Assembly (NCBI GenBank): GCA_021202205.1
Contig: JAJQDJ010000093.1
Location: 8,929-17,663, forward strand
Origin: Erysipelotrichaceae bacterium
GTDB lineage: Bacteria > Bacillota_I > Bacilli_A > Erysipelotrichales > Coprobacillaceae
DNA length: 8,735 bases
Direction: 5' to 3'
Shown: in pieces, positions 1 to 6,131 of the stretch
How positions within the stretch are numbered: position 1 is the first letter of the stretch
Layout: every line of letters starts with the position of its first letter
Notes under the pieces: generated by a model
The model's database searches: none
What the model saw: the letters and a program-made list of their open reading frames with translations, nothing else
Told to the model about the DNA's origin: nothing
Translations under genes and position numbers: made by a program

Positions 1-342
1 TTTAGATAATGTTGTATATATTGCTTCAAATGTATTAATTGTTTTCTTTTGATAAGAAGCATCTAATATTACTATAATAGTTGTAATATCAAACATATTA
101 TATAAAGTCATAAGGATTACTAAAATAAACAAAAATAAAAGAGTTATAGGCTTAAATAAGAATTCAAATAAATTATCAGCTGTTAAATAAGTATAACCTG
201 TAACATTCATAATTTCATTAAATCCTTTTAAAAATAAAGGTGTAAATATAAATAATGTTAGTATCTTATAAACCGTTTCATATTTCACCAATGTCCATAT
301 ATTAACCCTAATAATATCGATGGCTTCTCTTACTTTCTTCAT
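1..342 (-). CDS. Membrane protein resembling the glycerophosphodiester phosphodiesterase membrane domain, 5' part (cut by window edge)
   Basis: An open frame of 114 codons runs from an ATG at 342 to the window edge with no stop, so only the N-terminal part is present. The start follows a GGGGGAT ribosome site (revcomp of 346-352). The visible protein begins MKKVREAIDIIRVNIWTLV, has one hydrophobic stretch around residues 25-37, then the segment GYTYLTADNLFEFL at about 50-63, a second strong membrane segment at about 68-80, and DASYQKK near 98-104. This arrangement resembles the multi-pass N-terminal domain (GPDPase_memb type) that precedes the GlpQ-like catalytic domain in many Firmicutes enzymes hydrolysing glycerophosphodiesters. 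The catalytic half would lie beyond position 1 and is unseen. The family call rests on pattern memory of the GYxYLTxxN and SYQ segments. It could instead be a stand-alone membrane protein of the same fold. Confidence 0.6.
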   Translation of the reverse strand, partial: MKKVREAIDIIRVNIWTLVKYETVYKILTLFIFTPLFLKGFNEIMNVTGYTYLTADNLFEFLFKPITLLFLFILVILMTLYNMFDITTIIVILDASYQKKTINTFEAIYTTLSK

Positions 343-367
343 GTTATCCCCCTGTCTCTATCAAACA

Positions 368-397
368 ATTATAACAAACTTCGATAATATCTACCAA
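368..397 (-). promoter_or_regulatory. Extended -10 promoter for the leftward membrane-protein gene
   Basis: Read on the minus strand, TATAAT (368-373) is preceded by TGT, giving the extended -10 TGTTATAAT. A weak -35 TTGGTA (392-397) sits 18 bp upstream. Transcription would start near 361, about 19 bases before the ATG at 342. The same extended -10 word occurs in front of the amidase gene (6163-6171). Confidence 0.6.
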
Positions 398-405
398 TAT
401 TAATT

Positions 406-430
406 AAAAAATCCCAGATCATTCTGGGAT
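406..430 (-). terminator. Terminator of the glycine-zipper gene
   Basis: A perfect 8-bp stem, ATCCCAGA (411-418) and TCTGGGAT (423-430), encloses a 4-base loop and is followed on the minus strand by five Ts (406-410). It lies 25 bases past the stop of the 455-943 gene. A run of T also follows on the plus strand (433-439), so it could work in both directions, but no plus-strand gene ends here. It also isolates the next promoter (368-397) from readthrough. Confidence 0.8.
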
Positions 431-454
431 AATTTTTTTATTACTTGTATTATT

Positions 455-943
455 TTATTTATGTGTCGCTATTACTCCACAACAACATCCAAAGGCTACA
501 CCAAAACATATTCCTAAAGCAATACTATCTAATGCAATACCAAATAATACTCCAAGTGAAATTCCAAAAGCTAACCAATTCAAACTATTATTAGGTTCGA
601 TTACTACATCATTCCATTCAACATGTGCTATTTCCTTAGCTGATACCTTGTTCTTTAAGTCTACTATAATATCTTTTTCAAATGCTTTAAGTATCTTATC
701 TGTGATTTCTTCAGTTTTAATGATTACAGAAAAAATAAGTGTATCATTTTCTTTATTAAAAATATAAACACACTTTAAAACTTTCTTTTTCTTTAAACCA
801 ACTATATAAGCATCATTATTAAGTGCATAATCTAATTTGTTTTGTATTTTATTATCAACCTTTATGAGTTCACTTAACGTTTTATCATTAATCCTTTTCT
901 TTGTAATAGTACAATTTGTATATCCTTTAACATATCCAATCAT
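455..943 (-). CDS. Unknown protein with C-terminal glycine-zipper membrane hairpin
   Basis: This is a 162-aa protein of no recognised family. Residues 1-120 look soluble, mixed alpha/beta and lysine-rich (KKKK at 51-54). Residues about 123-158 form two hydrophobic segments broken by Asp139. Glycines fall at strict four-residue spacing: 127, 131, 135, then 144, 148, 152, 156. This GxxxG pattern is typical of tightly packed membrane helices. Three consecutive cysteines stand at 153-155. I chose the ATG at 943, not an in-frame ATG at 1000. AAGGAGA (949-955) sits just before 943, and the promoter at 972-1000 would start transcription near 965, downstream of the longer start. The topology suggests a cytoplasmic domain tethered to the membrane. 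Function is unknown. A terminator follows at 406-430. Confidence 0.75.
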   Translation of the reverse strand: MIGYVKGYTNCTITKKRINDKTLSELIKVDNKIQNKLDYALNNDAYIVGLKKKKVLKCVYIFNKENDTLIFSVIIKTEEITDKILKAFEKDIIVDLKNKVSAKEIAHVEWNDVVIEPNNSLNWLAFGISLGVLFGIALDSIALGICFGVAFGCCCGVIATHK

Positions 944-971
944 TTTTTTCTCCTTATATGCCTTTATAATA

Positions 972-1000
972 AGTATATACATTAGAATGTTAACTTTCAA
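972..1000 (-). promoter_or_regulatory. Sigma-A-type promoter of the glycine-zipper gene
   Basis: On the minus strand, -35 TTGAAA (995-1000) and -10 TATACT (972-977) are separated by exactly 17 bp. Each differs from consensus by one base. Predicted transcription start is near 965, giving a leader of about 20 bases with the Shine-Dalgarno site at 949-955. Confidence 0.7.
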
Positions 1001-1029
1001 TCAAAAAAACATTTATAACATAATCTTAA

Positions 1030-1440
1030 TTAAATATTAAACTCTACATAAATATATTCTTTTTCATTATCTGTTGCATAAGCTTCCTTCACTATACGAT
1101 ATGTTCCGTTTGATAATTCACCATACATATACTCCCAATCACAATTCATATGTATGATGCCAGCACTGCTATAACATATCGTATCATCAAAACTAACTTC
1201 ATCATGAATATAATTTAATTCATACCATTCATCATCTTTTAAAACATCAATTCTAAACCATTCTCCAATACCATGTTCTATAGGATATTCCTCATTAATA
1301 TAAAGACTTGCTGAAGTACTGGTAATATTATCAATTGTTATAGCGATATTATCAACTTCATCAATAACATCTGCTTTTTTTAATTTTTGTGTGCAACCGA
1401 ATAATCCAATCAAGCATAACATTATCAGTAATTTTTTCAT
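1030..1440 (-). CDS. Small lipoprotein with bacterial Ig-like domain
   Basis: This 136-aa protein starts with a lipoprotein signal: MKK, a hydrophobic core at 4-14, and the lipobox LFGC with the modified cysteine at residue 16. It should be cut by signal peptidase II and anchored to the outer face of the membrane. The mature part carries a beta-rich domain of about 110 residues. Diagnostic features are the segment DDEWYELNYI in the middle and DWEYMYGELSNGTYRIVK near the C-terminus. The pattern W-x-x-x-YGEL-x-x-G-x-YRIVK is what I know from small bacterial Ig-like lipoproteins (Big_14 type). No enzyme motif is visible. The start is supported by AGGAGG at 1449-1454. The gene lies just downstream of the PRD gene, separated by a terminator. 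I see no clear terminator after it. Its specific role is unknown. Confidence 0.75.
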   Translation of the reverse strand: MKKLLIMLCLIGLFGCTQKLKKADVIDEVDNIAITIDNITSTSASLYINEEYPIEHGIGEWFRIDVLKDDEWYELNYIHDEVSFDDTICYSSAGIIHMNCDWEYMYGELSNGTYRIVKEAYATDNEKEYIYVEFNI

Positions 1441-1495
1441 AGTAACATCCTCCTAACATCAATATAAATAATTGATATGGAAAATATGTGAATAT

Positions 1496-1521
1496 AAAAA
1501 GTAGTATGTTAAACATACTAC
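1496..1521 (-). terminator. Terminator overlapping the PRD gene stop codon
   Basis: GTAGTATG (1501-1508) and CATACTAC (1514-1521) form an 8-bp stem, extendable by a pair or two into the loop, followed on the minus strand by five Ts (1496-1500). The stop codon of the PRD gene (1518-1520) lies inside the stem, so translation reaches into the terminator. It separates the PRD gene from the lipoprotein gene. Confidence 0.8.
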
Positions 1522-2204
1522 TGAAGATCTGAATCATCTTGTGGAAAAGCTGTCGCAAAGTGTAATGAAATATAAGCCAACTCTGAATCATTAAAAGATT
1601 TATTGTAATATTCCTGTACAACTTCATTAAATATTTTTGCACATTTGAATTCTTTTTCATGTTTGATTTGAATAATATCTTTTAATGGATTTTCAGTTAA
1701 TTGTGTATCGTTTTGAAGACGTTCTAAAGCTGGATAGAAGTGTAATGTGATACCATTATAAAAAGCTTCGTTTTCTCTCAAATCAGTATCTAATCTTTCC
1801 CTGATTCTAGTAACAGTTTCATTAATAACTTCTTCCATAATATCATCAAATAAGTCAAATTCATAATGAAAATCCATATCTATTAAATTAATATGAGCTA
1901 AATAAAGTGTTGTATAATTAATTTGATTTGTATCTATCGATACATTAAATTCTTGTTCCATTTCTTTAATAATTCCTTTAGACACTTTATAGTACTCATG
2001 TTTTTTTAATTGATCCATTTGACTTTCACTAGTAGCTATATATGAACCATTAAATTCTCTTGATACACATAATGATAGGTGAATAATCAAATTATCAAAT
2101 GTGACTTGATCCATTTCAATATTATTTTCATCAATCGCATTTCTTACAATATTTTCAATTGTTTCTTTTCTTTTAATATAGTGTCGATCTAATTCTAAAA
2201 CCAT
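1518..2204 (-). CDS. Stand-alone double-PRD regulatory protein
   Basis: This 228-aa protein consists of two PTS regulation domains. PRD1 covers about residues 15-112 and PRD2 about 120-222. All four expected PRD histidines are present: H42 (in IIHLSLCVSRE), H104 (in TLYLAHINL), H155 (in ITLHFYPALERL) and H215 (in YISLHFATAF). In BglG/LicT, MtlR and LicR families these histidines are phosphorylated by HPr or EIIB and switch dimerisation. This protein has no N-terminal RNA-binding (CAT) domain, no helix-turn-helix and no EII domain. The lack is not a truncation: the gene has its own promoter (2226-2254), a ribosome site (AAGGAAG before the ATG) and a terminator. It may signal by protein contact, for example as a phospho-sensing partner of another regulator. 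No PTS gene is in the window, so the target is unknown. It is transcribed divergently from the lysine operon. Confidence 0.85.
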   Translation of the reverse strand: MVLELDRHYIKRKETIENIVRNAIDENNIEMDQVTFDNLIIHLSLCVSREFNGSYIATSESQMDQLKKHEYYKVSKGIIKEMEQEFNVSIDTNQINYTTLYLAHINLIDMDFHYEFDLFDDIMEEVINETVTRIRERLDTDLRENEAFYNGITLHFYPALERLQNDTQLTENPLKDIIQIKHEKEFKCAKIFNEVVQEYYNKSFNDSELAYISLHFATAFPQDDSDLQ

Positions 2205-2225
2205 TCTTCCTTACCTCGCACAAGT

Positions 2226-2254
2226 ATAATATATTATTTAAAAAGAAATGTCCA
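2226..2254 (-). promoter_or_regulatory. PRD gene promoter with -35 inside a palindrome
   Basis: On the minus strand, -35 TGGACA (2249-2254) and -10 TATTAT (2226-2231) are 17 bp apart. Each is one base off consensus. The -35 is part of the outer end of the long inverted repeat 2246-2294, so a protein bound there would compete with RNA polymerase. The predicted leader is very short. Confidence 0.6.
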
Positions 2255-2294
2255 TACTTTTTGTATTTTAAAAATATAAAAAGTATGGACATTT
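2246..2294. repeat. 49-bp near-perfect palindrome in the divergent intergenic region
   Basis: Two 24-base arms (2246-2269 and 2271-2294) flank a single A at 2270. Pairing is complete except G2263/T2277, which is a G-U wobble if transcribed on the plus strand. The outer ends are ATGTCCATACTTTTT and its complement. The left arm contains the -35 of the PRD promoter. It may be an operator for a dimeric regulator, a cruciform or hairpin, or a bidirectional terminator-like element (TTTTT at 2292-2296). No matching copy was seen elsewhere in the window. Confidence 0.85.
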
Positions 2295-2385
2295 TTCGTT
2301 AAAACTAAATGAAATATTTTGAGCTTCATTTGAAAATTTTAATTTTTTTATAAATGGAGAAATATCTCAAATATTATAAAATTAG

Positions 2386-2394
2386 TGATATAAT
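2386..2394 (+). promoter_or_regulatory. Extended -10 promoter of the lysine operon
   Basis: TGATATAAT at 2386-2394 is an extended -10 with a perfect TATAAT. No good -35 is seen 17-18 bp upstream (only TCTCAA at 2365-2370), which is usual for extended -10 promoters. Transcription would start near 2401, leaving about 60 bases of leader before the riboswitch P1 helix. Confidence 0.6.
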
Positions 2395-2461
2395 GTAAGA
2401 AGAATCTTAACAATCAAAATTTTAGGTTGCTTTAAAACGCTTATTATGTTAGTATTGAGCT

Positions 2462-2669
2462 AAGAAATAGAGGCGCAAAGGTTAAGATGTGATCTAAAAA
2501 TGGATGCAACCTAGGAGAATGGGCGAACAACTGCCGAAGGGATAATGATTTGCATGTTATTATACCCTGGGGATATGAAGATGATTCATATCACTGTCAC
2601 TTGGTAAAGTGGAGAGCTATTGCGTTAATAAGATGTTTTATTATTGCAATGGGTTCATTGCAATTTTTT
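2462..2669 (+). promoter_or_regulatory. Lysine riboswitch (L-box) with terminator expression platform
   Basis: The conserved L-box core is readable in order: AATAGAGGCGCAAAGGTTAA (from 2466), GGCGAAC..GCCGAAGGGAT (2522-2543), a hairpin GGATATGAA..TTCATATC (2580-2592), and TGTCACTTGG..GTGGAGAGCTATT (ending 2621). P1 pairs AATAG (2466-2470) with CTATT (2617-2621). An antiterminator can form between 2619-2631 and 2638-2650. Its 5' arm overlaps the P1 3' strand, and its 3' arm overlaps the terminator stem (2643-2664). Lysine binding should therefore stabilise P1, free the terminator and switch the operon off. The downstream genes ACT, dapA, dapB and lysA fit lysine control. The resemblance to the B. 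subtilis lysC leader is strong. Confidence 0.95.
2643..2669 (+). terminator. Riboswitch-controlled attenuator
   Basis: ATTGCAATG (2643-2651) and CATTGCAAT (2656-2664) form a perfect 9-bp stem with a GGTT loop, followed by TTTTT (2665-2669). The left arm can instead pair with 2619-2631 as part of the antiterminator. It sits 20 bases before the first start codon of the operon. Confidence 0.9.
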
Positions 2670-2689
2670 ATTGAAAGAAGGCGAAAGAA

Positions 2690-3151
2690 ATGAATGCAAT
2701 TAATCAAGTGGAATACGATGATAAGATAATTCAAGTAAAGTTATTAAATGTAGAGAAGAATTCACTTTTTGTAGCTGATATTTTTAAAGATATATCAAAG
2801 AATGATGTGAATATTGATATGATTTCAGAAGTTATGTTAGATGATGAAATGCGTATTGATTTTACTTGTAGTCAAAGTGATCAAGATAAATTAAATAAAG
2901 CTTTAGAAGATGTTAAAGAAGATCATCCTAGAATTATGGTTTATCAAAATAGAAATGTTGCTAAAGTTAAGGTACAAGGTGAAGGAATGGCCAATGAAGT
3001 AGGTGTAGCAGCCAATATTTTTGATATATTAGGAAAACATCAAATTCCTATTTTACAAATTACAACATCTGAAATATCTATTTCATGTGTTATTCCTAAT
3101 GATTTCATGAATTTAGCTATAAAAGAGATTAAAGAAGCATATCATTTATAA
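2690..3151 (+). CDS. Stand-alone aspartokinase-type ACT-domain protein
   Basis: This 153-aa protein matches the C-terminal regulatory part of lysine-sensitive aspartokinases but has no kinase domain. ACT1 spans about residues 12-78 and contains VNIDMISEV. ACT2 spans about 88-153 with NVAKVKVQGEGM, EVGVAANIFDILGKHQIPI and the family signature QITTSEISISCVI. ACT1 lacks the usual D-x-PG turn and reads EKNSLF there. The upstream DNA is riboswitch and terminator, so this is not a kinase missing its front. The start at 2690 has a modest AAGAAGGCG site about 8-15 bases upstream. It is the first gene of the riboswitch-controlled operon, 12 bases before dapA. In B. subtilis, the lysC beta subunit is a comparable fragment made from an internal start. 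I infer that this protein senses lysine or binds a separate aspartokinase, or another operon enzyme. The role is not proven. Confidence 0.85.
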   Translation: MNAINQVEYDDKIIQVKLLNVEKNSLFVADIFKDISKNDVNIDMISEVMLDDEMRIDFTCSQSDQDKLNKALEDVKEDHPRIMVYQNRNVAKVKVQGEGMANEVGVAANIFDILGKHQIPILQITTSEISISCVIPNDFMNLAIKEIKEAYHL

Positions 3152-3163
3152 GGAGGATATAAA

Positions 3164-4060
3164 ATGACAACGATATTTGAAGGTAGTGCAGTTGCACTTG
3201 TGTTACCTATGTTGGATGATGGCAGTATTGATTATGAAGGTTTTAAAAGACAAGTTCAAAGAATGATTGATGGAGGTGTCCAAGCATTACTTGTGAATGG
3301 TACAACTGGTGAAACACCTACAATTACAATTGAAGAAGAATTTAAACTTACTAAGATAGTTATTGAGATGGCTAAAGGTACTGGTATTAAAGTAATTGCA
3401 GGAGCTGGTTCTAATGATACTGAAACTGCTTTAAAGAAAGCCAAGTTTAATAAAGAAGCAGGAGCTGATGCAATTTTAGTAGTGACACCTTATTACAATA
3501 AAACAAGTCAAAGAGGTTTAATAGATCATTATACGTATATTGCAGATAGAGTCGATATCCCAATGATTCTTTATAATGTACCAGGAAGAACTGGTATGAA
3601 TATTACTGTAGATACAGTAGTGGAACTTGCTAAACATAAAAACATTCAAGCTATGAAAGATGCGACAGATAATATTAATTATGCTATGGATGTTTTAACC
3701 CATACTCAAGATTTGGATTTTGATTTATATAGTGGTTGTGATGATAATATTTTACCTTTTATAGCAGCTGGTGGAAAAGGTGTTATTTCTGTTTTATCTA
3801 ATGTTTATCCTAGAGAAACGGAGATGTTTGCTCAAGCATGTTTGAAGGGTGATTTAAAATTAGCACAAGAAATGGCATATGCATTCAATGATGTAAGTAA
3901 ATATCTATTTGTAGATGTCAATCCTATTATGCCTAAAATTGCTTTAGCAAAACTTGGTGTATGTGGGGAAATGGTTAGAAGACCATTGATTCCAACAACT
4001 GATGCTAATAAGCAATTATTGTTTGATGCAATGAAGAAATTTGAAGAAAAGGGTTATTAA
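3164..4060 (+). CDS. dapA: 4-hydroxy-tetrahydrodipicolinate synthase
   Basis: This cytoplasmic TIM-barrel enzyme condenses pyruvate with aspartate semialdehyde, the first committed step to DAP and lysine. The 298-aa length is normal. Active-site residues are all visible: GTTGETPT at 46-53 with Thr47 and Thr48, TPYYNKTSQ at 108-116 with Tyr111, YNVPGRTG at 137-144 with Tyr137 and Arg142, and Schiff-base Lys165 in QAMKDAT. Compared with E. coli DapA, lysine-inhibition ligands are mostly replaced: His53 and His56 positions are Ile56 and Glu59, and Glu84 is Thr88, while the Asn80 equivalent (Asn84) is kept. It is therefore probably not lysine-inhibited, as is usual in Gram-positive enzymes. The ribosome site AGGAGGATATAAA is strong. 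It follows the ACT gene by 12 bases and is almost joined to dapB. Confidence 0.97.
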   Translation: MTTIFEGSAVALVLPMLDDGSIDYEGFKRQVQRMIDGGVQALLVNGTTGETPTITIEEEFKLTKIVIEMAKGTGIKVIAGAGSNDTETALKKAKFNKEAGADAILVVTPYYNKTSQRGLIDHYTYIADRVDIPMILYNVPGRTGMNITVDTVVELAKHKNIQAMKDATDNINYAMDVLTHTQDLDFDLYSGCDDNILPFIAAGGKGVISVLSNVYPRETEMFAQACLKGDLKLAQEMAYAFNDVSKYLFVDVNPIMPKIALAKLGVCGEMVRRPLIPTTDANKQLLFDAMKKFEEKGY

Positions 4061-4061
4061 T

Positions 4062-4805
4062 ATGAATATATTAGTTTATGGATTTGGCTTGATGGGTAAA
4101 AAAGTTGCCCAAGCAGTGAGAGACAACGACCAAATGAATTTAATTGGCGTTGTTTCGCCTGTCTTTGACGCAAAAATTGACGAAAAGATGTATAACTCCT
4201 TATCAGAAGTGACTGAAGATATAGATGCAATTATTGATTTTTCTCATCCAAATAATTTGGAAGATATTCTAAAATTCGGTGTGAGTCATCATTGTGCTTT
4301 AGTCATCGCAACGACAGGTTTTAATGAACAACAATTACTACATATTGAAGAAGCTTCTTCTCAAATTCCAATTTTTCAATCATATAATACTTCTTTTGGC
4401 GTATCTATGCTTAATAAGATTGTCAAGGATATTTCTAAGACTTTCTATGATCAAGGATATGATATAGAAATCATTGAAAAGCATCACGATCAAAAGGTTG
4501 ATGCTCCTAGTGGTACTGCAAAGTTATTATATGATAGTATTCATGAAAATATTGAAGATACCAAAGAAGTTTATGATAGATCTAAAGTCCATCATAAACG
4601 TGAACGAAATGAAGTTGGGATTTCTTCTGTACGTGCTGGTACAATTTTTGGCGAACATACTGTTTTGTTTGCAGGTCATGATGAAATTATTGAAGTGAAA
4701 CATACAGCTTTATCGAAAGAAGTTTTTGTTCAAGGGGCTCTATCAGCTTGTCTAGCTATTATTGATAAAGAAAATGGCTATTATACATTAAAGAATTTAT
4801 ATTAG
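4062..4805 (+). CDS. dapB: 4-hydroxy-tetrahydrodipicolinate reductase
   Basis: This enzyme reduces the DapA product with NAD(P)H to tetrahydrodipicolinate. The 247-aa protein has the nucleotide-binding GFGLMGKK at 7-14, IDFSHPNN at 58-65, ATTGF at 83-87, the catalytic and substrate segment EKHHDQKVDAPSGTA at 139-153 (His141/His142, Lys145), and RAGTIFGEH at 191-199. The short form, ending KENGYYTLKNLY, resembles staphylococcal DapB. Where many DapB proteins carry an acidic residue after beta-2, this one has Ser32, so cofactor preference is uncertain. I start at 4062 because MNILVYGFG puts the Rossmann strand at the N-terminus as expected and AAAAGGG lies 8 bases upstream. An in-frame ATG at 4041 would overlap dapA by 20 bases and adds MKKRVIN. 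Only one base separates dapA's stop from this start, suggesting translational coupling. Confidence 0.95.
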   Translation: MNILVYGFGLMGKKVAQAVRDNDQMNLIGVVSPVFDAKIDEKMYNSLSEVTEDIDAIIDFSHPNNLEDILKFGVSHHCALVIATTGFNEQQLLHIEEASSQIPIFQSYNTSFGVSMLNKIVKDISKTFYDQGYDIEIIEKHHDQKVDAPSGTAKLLYDSIHENIEDTKEVYDRSKVHHKRERNEVGISSVRAGTIFGEHTVLFAGHDEIIEVKHTALSKEVFVQGALSACLAIIDKENGYYTLKNLY

Positions 4806-4820
4806 GGAGAGAGATTAGGG

Positions 4821-6131
4821 ATGACATTACAAACACCATTTGCTCAAATTAGAGATCGTAGTTTATTTATTGATGATGTTGATGCAATGGATTTAGTAAA
4901 GAAATATGGTACACCATTATATGTGATGAGTGAAGGTCATATTAGACATCAGATGCAACAATTAAAAGAAAGTTTTATGGATAAATATGATAATGTTTTA
5001 CCTTTGTTTGCATCAAAATCATTTAGTTGTTTAGAAATATATAAATTAGCACAAGAATATGGTATTGGTATTGACTGTGTTAGTGCTGGGGAAATATCTA
5101 TTGCTTTAAAGGCTGGCTTTGATAGTCATAAGATTTATTTTCATGGTAATAATAAACTTTATAGTGAAATCGAATATGCTATAGAACATGATGTTGATCA
5201 TTTTGTGATTGATAATTTTCATGAAATTGAATTAGTAGAAGAGATAGCTTCTAGACTAGATAAAACGATTTATGCAACAGTTAGAGTTGTACCAGAAATT
5301 AAAGCTGGTGGCCATGGCTATATTCAAACAGGACATAAAGATACAAAGTTTGGTTTTAGTGCAAGAAATGGAATCTATATTAAAGCTATCAAAGAAATTA
5401 TTGATTCTTCACATATTGAATTTGAAGGTATTCATTGTCATATAGGTTCACAAGTTTTTGATTTATATGCTTATATTAGTGCGATGCACCGTTTTGTAAA
5501 TTTTGCTTATGAGATTTATGATAAATTAGGTGTTATGGTCACCAAAATCAATGCTGGTGGAGGATATGGTATAGCTTATACAAAGAAAGATGAACCATTA
5601 GAGTTTGAAACAATTACATCTGAAATTATGAATATCATTAAAGATGGCTATGATAAACGTGGCTGGCCTATGCCTATGGTATTAGTAGAACCAGGAAGAT
5701 ATGTAGTAGGTAATGCAGGTATTACTTTGTATACTGTAGGTACTGTTAAAGAAATACCAGAAGTGAGAACTTATATGAGTGTTGATGGTGGCATGAGTGA
5801 TAATATCCGTACTGCTTTATATGATGCTGATTATGATGGTGTTATTGTTAATAAAGCTTATGAACGTAAAGATACAAAAGCAACAGTAGTTGGTAAAATT
5901 TGTGAATCAGCTGATGTCGTTGTGAAAGAAATCATGGTACCAAAACCAGAGCCTGGTGATATCTTTGCTCAATTTTCTACTGGCGCTTATCATTATACAA
6001 TGTCATCTAATTATAATCAGTTGCCTAAGCCTGCTGTTGTTTTTACATATAAAGGTCAATCTAAATTGATCATTAGAAGACAAACTTTTGATGATTTAAC
6101 TTATTTTGATGTTAATGAAGACTATAAATAG
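4821..6131 (+). CDS. lysA: Diaminopimelate decarboxylase
   Basis: This PLP enzyme converts meso-diaminopimelate to lysine, the last step of the pathway. The 436-aa length is typical. A fold-III barrel holds the PLP lysine Lys66 in LFASKSF, IHCHIGSQ at 204-211, the phosphate loop NAGGGYG at 244-250 and EPGR at 290-293. The C-terminal beta domain carries ICESADV at 360-366, which supplies the active-site Cys361-Glu362 across the dimer, and GAYHYTMSSNYN at 388-399 with Tyr390. GGGAGAGAG begins at the last base of dapB's stop and ends 7 bases before the ATG. It is the last gene of the riboswitch operon, and its stop codon lies within the terminator stem. Confidence 0.97.
   Translation: MTLQTPFAQIRDRSLFIDDVDAMDLVKKYGTPLYVMSEGHIRHQMQQLKESFMDKYDNVLPLFASKSFSCLEIYKLAQEYGIGIDCVSAGEISIALKAGFDSHKIYFHGNNKLYSEIEYAIEHDVDHFVIDNFHEIELVEEIASRLDKTIYATVRVVPEIKAGGHGYIQTGHKDTKFGFSARNGIYIKAIKEIIDSSHIEFEGIHCHIGSQVFDLYAYISAMHRFVNFAYEIYDKLGVMVTKINAGGGYGIAYTKKDEPLEFETITSEIMNIIKDGYDKRGWPMPMVLVEPGRYVVGNAGITLYTVGTVKEIPEVRTYMSVDGGMSDNIRTALYDADYDGVIVNKAYERKDTKATVVGKICESADVVVKEIMVPKPEPGDIFAQFSTGAYHYTMSSNYNQLPKPAVVFTYKGQSKLIIRRQTFDDLTYFDVNEDYK

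Noticed and set aside
944..1000. Longer start for the glycine-zipper protein
   Set aside because: The first ATG lies within the -35 and upstream of the predicted transcription start, while the ATG at 943 has a strong Shine-Dalgarno site.
1000..1030. Possible terminator after the lipoprotein gene
   Set aside because: Only weak A/T pairing is present. The T run (revcomp of 1003-1010) has no stable stem before it.
1461..1500. Separate promoter for the lipoprotein gene
   Set aside because: Candidate boxes (TTCACA and TATATT) are 20 bp apart, too far for a convincing promoter. Readthrough of the PRD terminator is also possible.
1361..1660. 99-codon minus-strand frame overlapping the PRD and lipoprotein genes
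   Set aside because: It lies out of frame across two well-supported genes and the terminator between them, and its product has no recognisable features.
2312..2376. Imperfect inverted repeat (ATATTTTGAG / CTCAAATAT) upstream of the lysine promoter
   Set aside because: It needs a bulge, sits in very AT-rich DNA and could easily arise by chance. It was not strong enough to list as an operator.
4041..4061. Longer dapB start overlapping dapA
   Set aside because: The added residues MKKRVIN precede the Rossmann strand, which normally begins the protein, and the ATG at 4062 has a fitting ribosome site.
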